Part shown: in pieces, positions 1-7,136 of the stretch
How the letters are laid out: each line of letters opens with the position of its first letter
How positions within the stretch are numbered: position 1 is the stretch's first letter
Assembly: GCA_964526375.1 (NCBI GenBank)
Contig: CAZGLK010000003.1
Span: 1-40,139, forward strand
Reading direction: 5' to 3'
DNA: 40,139 bases
Origin: CAZGLK01 sp964526375
GTDB lineage: Bacteria; Patescibacteriota; Minisyncoccia; JACQLN01
Notes under the pieces: model-generated
What the model was told of the DNA's origin: nothing
The model's input: the letters and a program-made list of their open reading frames with translations, nothing else
Database searches by the model: none
Position numbers and translations under genes: made by a program

Positions 1-58
1 GGCAATTCTATCAAAAAATCAACAAAGTGTTACCGATGTACCCGTCTCGTACAGGCAA

Positions 59-87
59 TTGACAGGCACTAAAAAACCTGCTAAACA
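59..87 (+). promoter_or_regulatory. Candidate promoter of the 382-aa orphan gene
   Basis: TTGACA (59-64), 17-base spacer, TAAACA (82-87). The -35 is perfect but the -10 is weak. Transcription from here would leave a leader of about 110 bases holding short repeats such as CTGCAG pairs and a TTGAAGTCCGACTTCAA palindrome at about 170-186, before a strong Shine-Dalgarno AGGAGG at about 196. No known riboswitch was recognised in the leader. Confidence 0.45.
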
Positions 88-207
88 GGAGATATCTTGC
101 AGGTTAGCCTCGATCTCGCATCGGCGACTGCAGATACTGCAGATATAGTACCTTAAACAATCAACCCGATTGAAGTCCGACTTCAATTACACACAAGGAG
201 GCCGAAA

Positions 208-1356
208 ATGGCTGCGTTTAATTTTCTAAACCTGTCGCCGACTTATTTGGCAACCGTGAGTGAGGAAATACGCACTCGACGCGACATTCTAACGGCAGAA
301 GCCGGTTTTACCGATGAATTTTTATGGCCAAACCGAAAGGCGGACATTCCCACGGTCAAAGCGGCTTGGACGGAAAAAGGCATAACTGTATCATCAGATT
401 CCGTGCTCAAATACGACCATGGGATACTGCGGACCACTTATCTTTTTCTGACTGGCGATGATTCCGTTCGCGCGGCGATACTGCAAAAGCTTGGAAGGAA
501 AGACCCGTATTGCTTTGCAGTAGGTTACTTCCTGAAAGACGGTATCACTTCGTGGGAAGTCGTTCAGCAGCTTGCCATGGAGCCGGTGGTGATAACAGAA
601 GAAGGGGTGATTGAAGTGATCACCGCCACACCACCGCAGGATCAGACAGAGACTTTAACCGAGGAAGAGCCGCCGGATTTTTTTTTTAATGATACGGCGA
701 CCACCGAGACGCCAATTTTCATCATCGAGCCCGACGAGGAAGATGAGGAAGATACGGAGACAACAGAGGTACCGTCAGATGTGCTTTTGCGAATGGCTCG
801 TGATGAATTTGAGCATCTAAAACGAGGCGCCGCGTTGGCTTTCCAGTTGATGGAAAGGTTGACCCAAAGGGATGCAGAACGAGAAGAATACCTGGAGTCT
901 TGTGAGGCCAGGATTGAATTGTTGGAAGAAGCAATAGCTGGTGCCAAAACTTTCAAAGACGTTCCGGAGCTCCAGCAGCTACTCAGCTTGACCGATAAAC
1001 TCGCCAAAGAGGAAGAGGAACTGGAAAAGAGGTGCGAGAAACTGCCCAATACCAGCCCGCATCATGGCGACAAGCCGGTTGTGTACGAGGACCGCTTCCG
1101 GGATGAATTTTGCAACTTGAGCAGACCAGCTGCCACCCGCGTGGTCAAACAGCTGAAAGCTCTTTTCAACAGGGGTCCGGATCACAACTCGCTCCAAACC
1201 AAGCGCATTTGGCATGAGGATTTGCCAGGCACGCCCAAAGGCAGTTGGTCTTGCAAGGCCGGGAGCGGCGGTCCCCACGCTCTAAGATTTACTTGGCAAG
1301 GGACTGACACCGAAATTACGGTGTTCGGTCTTTACCTCAGGAATGATCTTTTCTAG
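208..1356 (+). CDS. Orphan protein, 382 aa, acidic middle and coiled coil, possible RelE-like C-terminus; contains a sequencing artefact
   Basis: Not recognised as a known family. The start is well supported by AGGAGG seven bases before ATG. The N-terminal 150 residues look globular. Residues about 150-195 are very acidic and rich in Thr/Pro. Residues about 195-280 are charged and probably a coiled coil. The last 85 residues (DEFCNLSRP to the end) have a pattern of helix, basic residues, then RFTWQGTDTEITVFGLYLR, which weakly resembles the strand-rich end of RelE/ParE-type toxins; this is a guess from shape only. Residues 157-167 (including FFFNDTATTE) are encoded by bases that match a sequencing flow-cell oligo, so the join between the two halves is unreliable and the true protein may differ. 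Monocistronic, with its own terminator. Confidence 0.6.
   Translation: MAAFNFLNLSPTYLATVSEEIRTRRDILTAEAGFTDEFLWPNRKADIPTVKAAWTEKGITVSSDSVLKYDHGILRTTYLFLTGDDSVRAAILQKLGRKDPYCFAVGYFLKDGITSWEVVQQLAMEPVVITEEGVIEVITATPPQDQTETLTEEEPPDFFFNDTATTETPIFIIEPDEEDEEDTETTEVPSDVLLRMARDEFEHLKRGAALAFQLMERLTQRDAEREEYLESCEARIELLEEAIAGAKTFKDVPELQQLLSLTDKLAKEEEELEKRCEKLPNTSPHHGDKPVVYEDRFRDEFCNLSRPAATRVVKQLKALFNRGPDHNSLQTKRIWHEDLPGTPKGSWSCKAGSGGPHALRFTWQGTDTEITVFGLYLRNDLF
678..709 (+). other. Sequencing-oligo artefact: T10 plus Illumina P5 sequence
   Basis: Ten T (678-687) are followed by AATGATACGGCGACCACCGA and then GA, ending at 709. From memory this equals the T10 linker plus the P5 grafting oligo up to the base before its cleavable uracil. 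A 22-base chance match is implausible. Removing these 32 bases would shift the frame and reach a TGA soon after, so they probably replace genomic bases and are not a clean insertion. Confidence 0.9.
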
Positions 1357-1384
1357 CAACTTGGAAACGAAGTTTCCAAGTTGC
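1356..1384 (+). repeat. Hairpin after the orphan gene stop
   Basis: GCAACTTGGAAAC (1356-1368) pairs perfectly with 1372-1384 around a three-base loop. It starts on the last base of the stop codon and precedes the terminator, and may protect the 3' end of the message. Confidence 0.7.
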
Positions 1385-1386
1385 AA

Positions 1387-1417
1387 AACGCTCCGATCTT
1401 GCATCGGAGCGTTTTTT
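1387..1417. terminator. Bidirectional intrinsic terminator between the orphan gene and groEL
   Basis: AACGCTCCGAT (1387-1397) pairs with 1403-1413, followed by a T run on the plus strand. On the minus strand the stem is followed by TTTTG. It can serve the orphan gene from the left and groEL from the right. Confidence 0.85.
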
Positions 1418-1466
1418 AATCCAAAAGTACCTAGCGCCTAATTTCCTAATATCCTAACCTCCTGAC

Positions 1467-3122
1467 TTAATAGTCCTCCATTCCCCCCATCCCACCCATG
1501 CCTCCGTGCGGCATGGTTGGTGATTCTTTCTTTTCGGGAATGTCGGTTACCACCGCCTCGGTGGTTAAGAGCATGGAGGCGATGGAAACAGCATTCTGCA
1601 AAGCCAGGCGGGTTACTTTTACGGGGTCAATGATGCCTGATTTTACCAAATCCTCATACTTATCAACCGCAGCGTTGTAACCCACATTGCCAAGGCGCTT
1701 TTTAACCTCTTCCGTTACCACCGAACCGTCCACGCCGGCGTTGTAGGCGATTTGGCGCAAGGGTTCTTGGATGGCGCGTAAAACAATTTCCGAACCGGCC
1801 TGCTCATCGCTCATTTTTTTGGCCGTGTAGCCGTCAACAATTTTTGCCGCCTCACCCAGCGCCCGCACAAAAGCCACGCCGCCGCCCACCACAATGCCCT
1901 CTTCTACCGCCGACTTGGTAGCCGAAAGCGCGTCTTCAATGCGCTGTTTCTTTTCTTTTTGTTCAACTTCGGTGGCCGCGCCAACTTTTATCACCGCCAC
2001 GCCGCCCGAGAGCTTGCCCAAACGCTCCTGCAGTTTTTCTTTGTCAAATTCCGAGGTACTCTCTTCAATTTGCCCCCTGATTTGCTTGATGCGTTTTTCA
2101 ATGGCCGCCTTGTTGCCAGCGCCGCCAATAATGGTGGTGTCTTCTTTGGTTGAAACAATCTTGCGTGCTTCACCCAGCATGTTTACTTCAACCGAATCCA
2201 GACGCAGACCCTTTTCTTCGGTAACCACCTCGCCGCCGGTTAATACCGCAATGTCCTCCAGCATCTCTTTGCGCCTGTCGCCAAAGCCGGGCGCCTTAAT
2301 GGCCAGAGCGTTAAATGTGCCCCGAATTTTGTTGACCACCAAAGTGGCCAGCGATTCGCCCTCAACATCATCGGCGATAATCACCAAATCCTTTTTGCCC
2401 GATTTAGCCAGTTTTTCCAAAAGGGGCAGAATTTCGTTGATGGCCGAGATTTTTTTGTCGGTTATTAAAATAAACGGATTTTCGTGCACCGCCTCCATTC
2501 TTTCGGCGTTGGTAATCATATAAGGCGAAATATAGCCGCGGTCAAACTGCATACCCTCCACAATTTCTTTAGACAGACCGAAAGTTTGCGATTCCTCCAC
2601 GGTAATAACGCCGTCTTTGCCCACTTCATCCATAACATCGGCAATAAGTTTGCCGATTTCGGTGTCTTGAGCCGATATGGTGGCCACCTGCGAAATGCCA
2701 TCGTAACCGGCCACCGGGCGGGCCATTTTCTTTAAGGATTCAACCACCGCGTTTGAGGCAGTCTCCATGCCGCGCTTCATGCCCACCGGATTAAAACCGG
2801 CCGCCAGTTTTTTAAAACCTTCTTGAATCATGGCTTGAGCCAAAACCGTGGCGGTGGTGGTGCCGTCGCCGGCCACATCGTTGGTTTTGGAAGCCACTTC
2901 TTTTACCAAAGCCGCGCCGATGTTTTCAAACCTGTCTTCCAACTCAATTTCTTTGGCCACGGTTACGCCGTCTTTGGTAATTGAAGGCGCGCCGTAGCTT
3001 TTGTCTAAAACCACATTGCGGCCTTTGGGACCCAAAGTAATTTTTACGGCGTTAGCCAAAATATCCACGCCTCTTAAAATGCGCTTGCGCGCGTCGTCAG
3101 AAAATTTTATTTGTTTCGCCAT
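1467..3122 (-). CDS. groEL: Chaperonin GroEL (Hsp60)
   Basis: ATP-driven 14-mer folding chamber in the cytoplasm, working with the GroES lid. The 551-aa length is normal. Family landmarks are visible: the start AKQIKFSDDARKRILRGVD, LGPKGRNVVLDKSYGAPSITKDGVTVAKEIEL, the nucleotide-binding AGDGTTTATVLAQ at about residues 86-98, the apical segment with EGMQFDRGYISPYM, and the C-terminal flexible GGM repeats (GGMGGMGGMEDY). It lies 85 bases downstream of groES in the same direction, and the spacer is filled by a palindromic repeat that places AGTAGGG near the start as a weak ribosome site. It ends at a shared bidirectional terminator. Confidence 0.98.
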   Translation of the reverse strand: MAKQIKFSDDARKRILRGVDILANAVKITLGPKGRNVVLDKSYGAPSITKDGVTVAKEIELEDRFENIGAALVKEVASKTNDVAGDGTTTATVLAQAMIQEGFKKLAAGFNPVGMKRGMETASNAVVESLKKMARPVAGYDGISQVATISAQDTEIGKLIADVMDEVGKDGVITVEESQTFGLSKEIVEGMQFDRGYISPYMITNAERMEAVHENPFILITDKKISAINEILPLLEKLAKSGKKDLVIIADDVEGESLATLVVNKIRGTFNALAIKAPGFGDRRKEMLEDIAVLTGGEVVTEEKGLRLDSVEVNMLGEARKIVSTKEDTTIIGGAGNKAAIEKRIKQIRGQIEESTSEFDKEKLQERLGKLSGGVAVIKVGAATEVEQKEKKQRIEDALSATKSAVEEGIVVGGGVAFVRALGEAAKIVDGYTAKKMSDEQAGSEIVLRAIQEPLRQIAYNAGVDGSVVTEEVKKRLGNVGYNAAVDKYEDLVKSGIIDPVKVTRLALQNAVSIASMLLTTEAVVTDIPEKKESPTMPHGGMGGMGGMEDY

Positions 3123-3130
3123 ATTTCAAC

Positions 3131-3203
3131 CCTACTAATTACTAATCTTTACTAATTTACTAATAATTTATTGGTAGATTAGTAACTATTCGTAATTGGT
3201 AGG
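3131..3203. repeat. CCTACTAATTAC palindromic repeat, copy 1 (groES-groEL spacer)
   Basis: Imperfect inverted repeat with arms of about 35 bases, starting CCTACTAATTAC and ending GTAATTGGTAGG. It fills nearly the whole groES-groEL spacer. Related copies are at 3512-3589 and 35351-35436. In the mRNA it would be a long AU-rich hairpin ending just before the groEL start. Confidence 0.9.
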
Positions 3204-3207
3204 GAAA

Positions 3208-3501
3208 TCATTCCAAGATTGCGAGAATATCCTCCTCCCTGGCAATTAAGTATTCTTTGCCATCAACCTTTATCTCGTTGGGGCCGTATTTGGAAAACAA
3301 AACGATATCCCCTTTCTTTACCGAAGGATTGGTCAGATTACCCTTGTCGTTCATCTTGCCGGGTCCCACGGCTATAACCTTGCCCTGTTCGGGGCGTTCT
3401 TTGTCTAGGGTGTCGGGCAGATATATGCCCGATTTAGTTTTTTCCTCTTTGCCTAAGGGTTCAATTAAAACCCGGTCGGCGAGAGGTTTGATTTTTTTCA
3501 T
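3208..3501 (-). CDS. groES: Co-chaperonin GroES (Hsp10)
   Basis: Seven-subunit lid that caps GroEL and closes the folding chamber. The 97-aa length is typical. Characteristic segments are KPLADRVLIEP at residues 4-14, the mobile GroEL-binding loop around KTKSGIYLPDT, and the C-terminal FSKYGPNEIKVDGKEYLIAREEDILAILE. First gene of the groES-groEL operon. It has no clear Shine-Dalgarno; the upstream palindrome at 3512-3589 leaves only GGGTAG near the ATG. No CIRCE operator was seen upstream. Confidence 0.98.
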   Translation of the reverse strand: MKKIKPLADRVLIEPLGKEEKTKSGIYLPDTLDKERPEQGKVIAVGPGKMNDKGNLTNPSVKKGDIVLFSKYGPNEIKVDGKEYLIAREEDILAILE

Positions 3502-3511
3502 ATTTATCTAC

Positions 3512-3589
3512 CCTACTAATTACCAATCATTACTAATTTACTAATCGGATTCGCAATTCGTAGATTAGTAACTATTTGTAATTAGTAGG
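3512..3589. repeat. CCTACTAATTAC palindromic repeat, copy 2 (groES leader)
   Basis: Inverted repeat beginning CCTACTAATTAC and ending GTAATTAGTAGG, with arms of about 35 bases. It lies in the 5' leader of the groES-groEL message, between the promoter and the groES start. Confidence 0.9.
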
Positions 3590-3618
3590 ACATTATCACT
3601 CTACCCCTCCGATTGCCA

Positions 3619-3647
3619 ATCTTAGCAGTTGTTAAAACTACGGTCAA
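3619..3647 (-). promoter_or_regulatory. groES-groEL promoter
   Basis: Minus strand: TTGACC (3647-3642), 17-base spacer, TAAGAT (3624-3619). This is a near-consensus sigma-70 type promoter with a leader of about 110 bases that includes palindrome copy 2. No heat-shock operator of the CIRCE type (TTAGCACTC-N9-GAGTGCTAA) was found. Confidence 0.75.
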
Positions 3648-3649
3648 GA

Positions 3650-4036
3650 GGCGGCGGTCTCAAATGAACCCACTCCAAGCGGTGGGGCATTACGAGCGCC
3701 TGCCTGCCGGCAGGCAGGGCAAAATGAACCCGACCCCACCCCGAGCTTGTCGAGGGGCGGGGTATTCGGCGAAGGAGAATAAAAGCCTCCGGCGACATTT
3801 GTCACAGGAGGCTGGCGGCGATTGAGGAATTGATCCTGTCCCCCTTTGGGGTTCGTGTTGTGTGTGTTTTTGCGACGTGCCGACGCAAGGATCGAGACGA
3901 GGGAAGGGACAGGATTCGCCGTTTATAGAAGGATAAAGAGCAGCTTGAAGTACGAGGAATGAAATTACTCTTCAATGATATGCCATCTCCTATCCACAGT
4001 CAACCCAGCTCTTGTGCACTATTTCGCTCCTAGATA
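3650..4036. other. Non-coding, repeat-rich spacer
   Basis: No convincing gene. It holds the perfect 20-bp palindrome CCTGCCTGCCGGCAGGCAGG at 3699-3718, a GC-rich element with CCCCGAGCTTGTCGAGGGG at 3738-3765 that recurs at 28103-28131, and a hairpin AGCCTCC/GGAGGCT at about 3783-3812. The stem GATCCTGTCCC (about 3831) pairs with GGGACAGGATTC (about 3907-3918) and encloses smaller hairpins. An open frame at 3613-3825 is made of these repeats and is not credited. Confidence 0.7.
3699..3718. repeat. CCTGCCTGCCGGCAGGCAGG palindrome, copy 1
   Basis: Perfect 20-bp palindrome. Variants occur in the 5' part of the RNase J gene (12641-12660) and, inserted into another palindrome, at 26106-26124. The type is common in CPR genomes, where it yields LPAGRQ-like peptides when read through. 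Confidence 0.85.
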
Positions 4037-4083
4037 CAAAATCACATCATTATCATACGATCGTTTCTTAATGATAGGATTTG
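4037..4083. repeat. CGATCG-centred palindrome, copy 1
   Basis: Core ACGATCGT at 4057-4064 with flanking TCATTA/TAATGA arms placed symmetrically (centre 4060.5) and outer AAATC/GATTT. It lies just downstream of the uvrA stop on the minus strand and may form the 3' end hairpin of that message, though there is no T run. Confidence 0.85.
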
Positions 4084-4111
4084 TAAATCTAAAAAATCTA
4101 AAGGGTTTTCT

Positions 4112-7042
4112 TCAAAAGCGGGATCTCAAAAACCGCCCGGTGTAACTGGTTTTATTTTCAGCCACCTCTGCCGGCGTGCCCGCAACTATAACTTTCCCGC
4201 CTTTATCTCCCCCTTCGGGGCCGAGGTCAATAATATAATCGGCCGTGCGGATAACATCTAAATTGTGCTCTATCACTATTACGCTGTTACCCTTATCGCG
4301 CAAAGCGTGCAGTACTATCAGCAATTTTTTAACATCATCAAAATGAAGGCCGGTGGTGGGCTCGTCCAAAATATAGAGGGTCTTGCCGGTGTCGCGGCGG
4401 GCCAGTTCCGTGGCCAGTTTGACGCGCTGGGCTTCGCCCCCCGAAAGTGTGGTGGCTGGCTGACCCAATTCCATGTAGCCCAGCCCGACTTCTGCCAGAG
4501 TGCCCAATTTTTGTTTTAACGTGGGAATGTTCTTAAAAAATTCGCTGGCTTCGTCCACCGGCATCTTCAAAACCTGGGCTATATTTTTGCCTTTATATTC
4601 CACCTCTAGGGACTCTTTGTTGTATCTGGTGCCGTGGCATTCCTCGCACTCTACATAAACATCAGCCAGAAAATGCATCTCTATTTTGCGAACGCCTTGT
4701 CCTTCGCAAGCTTCGCAGCGGCCGCCTTTTACATTAAAACTAAAACGGCCCGGCTCGTAGCCGCGAATTTTGGCTTCGCGGCTGGCGGCAAAAAGGTCTC
4801 GGATTGACCCAAACGCGCCAGTGTAGGTAGCCGGGTTGGAGCGGGGCGTGCGGCCGATAGGGCTTTGATCTACCACCACCACTTTGTCCAGGTTTTCCCA
4901 GCCGACAATTTCCTTAAACTTGCCTGGCAGATCTTTGGCGCCGTAGAATTTTTGCATCAGAAATCGGGCTAAAGTATCGTTTATTAAACTTGACTTGCCC
5001 GACCCTGATACACCAGTAATTACCACAAACCGGCCCAAAGGTATTTTGACGGCAATGTTTTTAAGGTTATTCTCTTGGGCGCCAGCAATCGTCAAAAATC
5101 CTGGAACTTGGAACTTGGAACTTGGAACTTGGAATTTATTTGAAAATTGGTCATTGAAAATTGGAAATTTTATTGTCTTTCTTCCCGCCAAATACTCTCC
5201 CGTCAATGTCTTTGATCTCAACAACGTTTGCGGAGTCCCCTGAAATATAATATGTCCTCCCTGTTTGCCCGCGCCCGGGCCAACATCCACCACCCAATCG
5301 GCCGCGCGGATGGTTTGCTCATCGTGCTCCACCACAATAACGCTGTTGCCTAAATCTTTAAGTTTCTTGAGAGTGCCGATGAGTCGGGCCTGATCGCGCT
5401 GGTGCAAGCCAATGGAAGGCTCATCCAAAATATACAAAACACCGCTTAGCCCTGAGCCGATTTGAGTAGCCAAGCGGATGCGTTGGGCCTCACCGCCCGA
5501 GAGGGTGGCGGCCGAGCGGGCCAAAGTTAAATACTCCAGGCCTACATCCAAAAGAAAATCCAGCCGATTCAAAATTTCTTTGATAATCGGCNNNNNNNNN
5601 NCGGCGATTTTCTTTTCTGCCTGGGTTAGTGTTTTTGGAAGTTTTGGAAGTCCGACTTCCAAAGGAAGTCGGACTTCCTTAAATTTAGGTATCCGGCCGC
5701 CGAGGATAAAAGTAAAAAAATCCAAGCAGTCTTTGATAGAAAGATTTACAACCCCATCAATTCCCCGCCCCAAAAACGTAACTGCCAAAGCCTCTGGTTT
5801 TAGGCGCGCGCCGCGGCAGGCCGGGCAAATTTTTTCTAACATATAGCGCTCTATCTCGGCGCGGGTAAATTCGGACTCGGTTTCCCTGTGGCGCCTTAAA
5901 AGATTGGGGATCACTCCTTCAAAATCGCCGTCTCGATTTTTGTCGCCGTAAAGAATAATATCCAGTGTCTTTTGAGGCAGGTTCTTTGTTGGTGTTGATA
6001 CGGAGAACCCATATTTTTGCGCCAGCTCCTCAATAATATAGAAATACCAGCTCTGCCTTCCAACCCGATGAGAGGCCGCCGCCCAGGGGCGAATGGCACC
6101 CTCCTCTAATGTCAGATTCTTATTGGGAAAAACCAAATCGGGGTCAATTTCCAAAGTGTGTCCCAAACCGGTGCAATGCGGGCAGGCACCATGGGGACTA
6201 TTGAAAGAGAAACTGCGCGGTTCTATTTCGGGAAAGTTTATGCCGCAATAGGCGCAGGCCAGCGATTCCGAAAAAAGTTCATCCCGGATATTTTCCGCGT
6301 TGATCTGCGTTATCATCAAACCGTTTCCCATTTTTAAGGCTTGCTCCACCGATTCGGCCACTCTGGCTCTCAAATCTTTGTCAGGATCAGCGTCATTGTC
6401 AAAAGTCAGCCGATCCACAACCACCTCCACGGAGTGCCGCTTGTATCTTTCCAAATTGAGTTTAAGTGCCTCCTCCACTTTAAGAATCTCGCCGTCAACT
6501 CTTACTCGGTTGTAGCCTGAATCGGCCAGTTTTTGAATAACGCTTTTGTGCTCACCCTTTTGATCTTTTATAAGCGGTGCCAGAATTACCACTGCTGTTC
6601 CCGCTGGCAGTTTTAGAATTTGGTCGGTGATCTGGCTGGGATTCTGCCGGCTTACCTCGCGGCCGCACTGCGGGCAGTGCGGCCGGCCGGCTCGGGCAAA
6701 CAAAAGCCGCAGGTAATCATAAATCTCTGTGATGGTCCCCACCGTAGAGCGTGGATTTTTGGACACGCTTTTTTGGTCTATGGAAATGGCCGGCGAAAGC
6801 CCGTCTATGTGATCCACTTCGGGCTTGTCCATAACTCCCAAAAACTGCCGAGCATAAGCCGATAAGCTTTCTACATACCGCCTCTGCCCCTCGGCATACA
6901 AGGTATCAAAAGCCAGCGACGACTTGCCCGAACCCGAGACCCCGGTTATCACCACCAGCTTGTTCTTGGGAATATTAAGACTGACATTCTTTAAGTTATG
7001 CACCCGCGCCCCGCGAATTTTGATATAATCTGACTTGGCCAT
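4112..7042 (-). CDS. uvrA: UvrABC excision nuclease subunit A (contains an assembly gap)
   Basis: Damage-recognition ATPase of nucleotide excision repair; it loads UvrB on lesions. About 976 aa, near the usual 940, with two ABC ATPase modules: Walker A GVSGSGKSS near the start and again in the second half, and two LSGGEAQR signatures. Zinc-binding CxxC pairs are visible (CPQCG, CAYCG...CPHC, and CEACEGQG...CEECHG). Ten N at 5592-5601 interrupt it just before the first signature motif; the frame is kept but the real gap size is unknown. Two extra stretches look like in-frame repeat insertions: EVRLPLEVGLPKLP (5640-5680) and a repeated FQVPSSKFQVP (5100-5160). The ATG at 7042 follows a -10 box by only 8 bases, with no Shine-Dalgarno, so the mRNA is probably leaderless. 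Confidence 0.97.
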   Translation of the reverse strand: MAKSDYIKIRGARVHNLKNVSLNIPKNKLVVITGVSGSGKSSLAFDTLYAEGQRRYVESLSAYARQFLGVMDKPEVDHIDGLSPAISIDQKSVSKNPRSTVGTITEIYDYLRLLFARAGRPHCPQCGREVSRQNPSQITDQILKLPAGTAVVILAPLIKDQKGEHKSVIQKLADSGYNRVRVDGEILKVEEALKLNLERYKRHSVEVVVDRLTFDNDADPDKDLRARVAESVEQALKMGNGLMITQINAENIRDELFSESLACAYCGINFPEIEPRSFSFNSPHGACPHCTGLGHTLEIDPDLVFPNKNLTLEEGAIRPWAAASHRVGRQSWYFYIIEELAQKYGFSVSTPTKNLPQKTLDIILYGDKNRDGDFEGVIPNLLRRHRETESEFTRAEIERYMLEKICPACRGARLKPEALAVTFLGRGIDGVVNLSIKDCLDFFTFILGGRIPKFKEVRLPLEVGLPKLPKTLTQAEKKIAXXXXPIIKEILNRLDFLLDVGLEYLTLARSAATLSGGEAQRIRLATQIGSGLSGVLYILDEPSIGLHQRDQARLIGTLKKLKDLGNSVIVVEHDEQTIRAADWVVDVGPGAGKQGGHIIFQGTPQTLLRSKTLTGEYLAGRKTIKFPIFNDQFSNKFQVPSSKFQVPGFLTIAGAQENNLKNIAVKIPLGRFVVITGVSGSGKSSLINDTLARFLMQKFYGAKDLPGKFKEIVGWENLDKVVVVDQSPIGRTPRSNPATYTGAFGSIRDLFAASREAKIRGYEPGRFSFNVKGGRCEACEGQGVRKIEMHFLADVYVECEECHGTRYNKESLEVEYKGKNIAQVLKMPVDEASEFFKNIPTLKQKLGTLAEVGLGYMELGQPATTLSGGEAQRVKLATELARRDTGKTLYILDEPTTGLHFDDVKKLLIVLHALRDKGNSVIVIEHNLDVIRTADYIIDLGPEGGDKGGKVIVAGTPAEVAENKTSYTGRFLRSRF
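5100..5165. repeat. Low-complexity tandem repeat inside uvrA
   Basis: Repeated units of GGAACTTGGAACTTGGAA followed by AAAATTGG-type units. Translated on the minus strand as repeated FQVPSSK between the first ABC module and the GAQENNLKNI segment. Similar A/T-rich units fill spacers elsewhere in the window (for example 34800-34850), so this appears to be spacer-type repeat material that has entered a gene at a tolerant linker. Confidence 0.8.
5592..5601. other. Assembly gap of ten N in uvrA
   Basis: Scaffold gap. Comparison with the remembered E. coli segment KIAEKILKEI suggests that only about one residue lies between KIA and PIIKEI. The true gap may therefore be much shorter than ten bases, and the ten N may be a fixed-size placeholder. 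Confidence 0.95.
5647..5679. repeat. GGAAGTCCGACTTCC repeat pair inside uvrA
   Basis: Two adjoining palindromes of the GGAAGTCCGACTTCC type separated by AAA. They are translated in uvrA as EVRLPLEVGLP. A shorter relative (TTGAAGTCCGACTTCAA) is in the leader at about 170-186. Confidence 0.8.
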
Positions 7043-7050
7043 GAGGTATA

Positions 7051-7079
7051 ATTATACCGCCTAAAACGGGCAAAATCAA
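7051..7079 (-). promoter_or_regulatory. uvrA promoter, probably giving a leaderless mRNA
   Basis: Minus strand: TTGATT (7079-7074), 17-base spacer, TATAAT (7056-7051), then 8 bases, then the uvrA ATG. Transcription would start within a base or two of the ATG. The -10 lies in the palindrome GGTATAATTATACC, which could also be an operator. Confidence 0.8.
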
Positions 7080-7083
7080 CAAA

Positions 7084-7124
7084 ACAGACGTCCGACCACT
7101 GTTTCCCAGTGGTCGGACGTCTGT
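7084..7124. repeat. REP palindrome downstream of the first RAYT
   Basis: ACAGACGTCCGACCACTG (7084-7101) pairs perfectly with 7107-7124 around a five-base loop. It shares CCGACCACTG with the palindrome at 7815-7859 on the other side of the transposase gene, so the two form a REP pair for that gene. Confidence 0.85.
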
Positions 7125-7136
7125 GGTGAAATAAGG

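Noticed and set aside
1894..2523. Long reverse frame opposite groEL
   Set aside because: Shadow of groEL codon bias, with no ribosome site and Ser-rich nonsense composition.
3502..3650. CIRCE heat-shock operator before groES
   Set aside because: No TTAGCACTC-N9-GAGTGCTAA or close variant is present; only a plain promoter is seen.
3613..3825. Open frame of 70 codons in the groES-uvrA spacer
   Set aside because: It is built of known repeat types (LPAGRQG, NPTPP) and has no start signal or conserved look.
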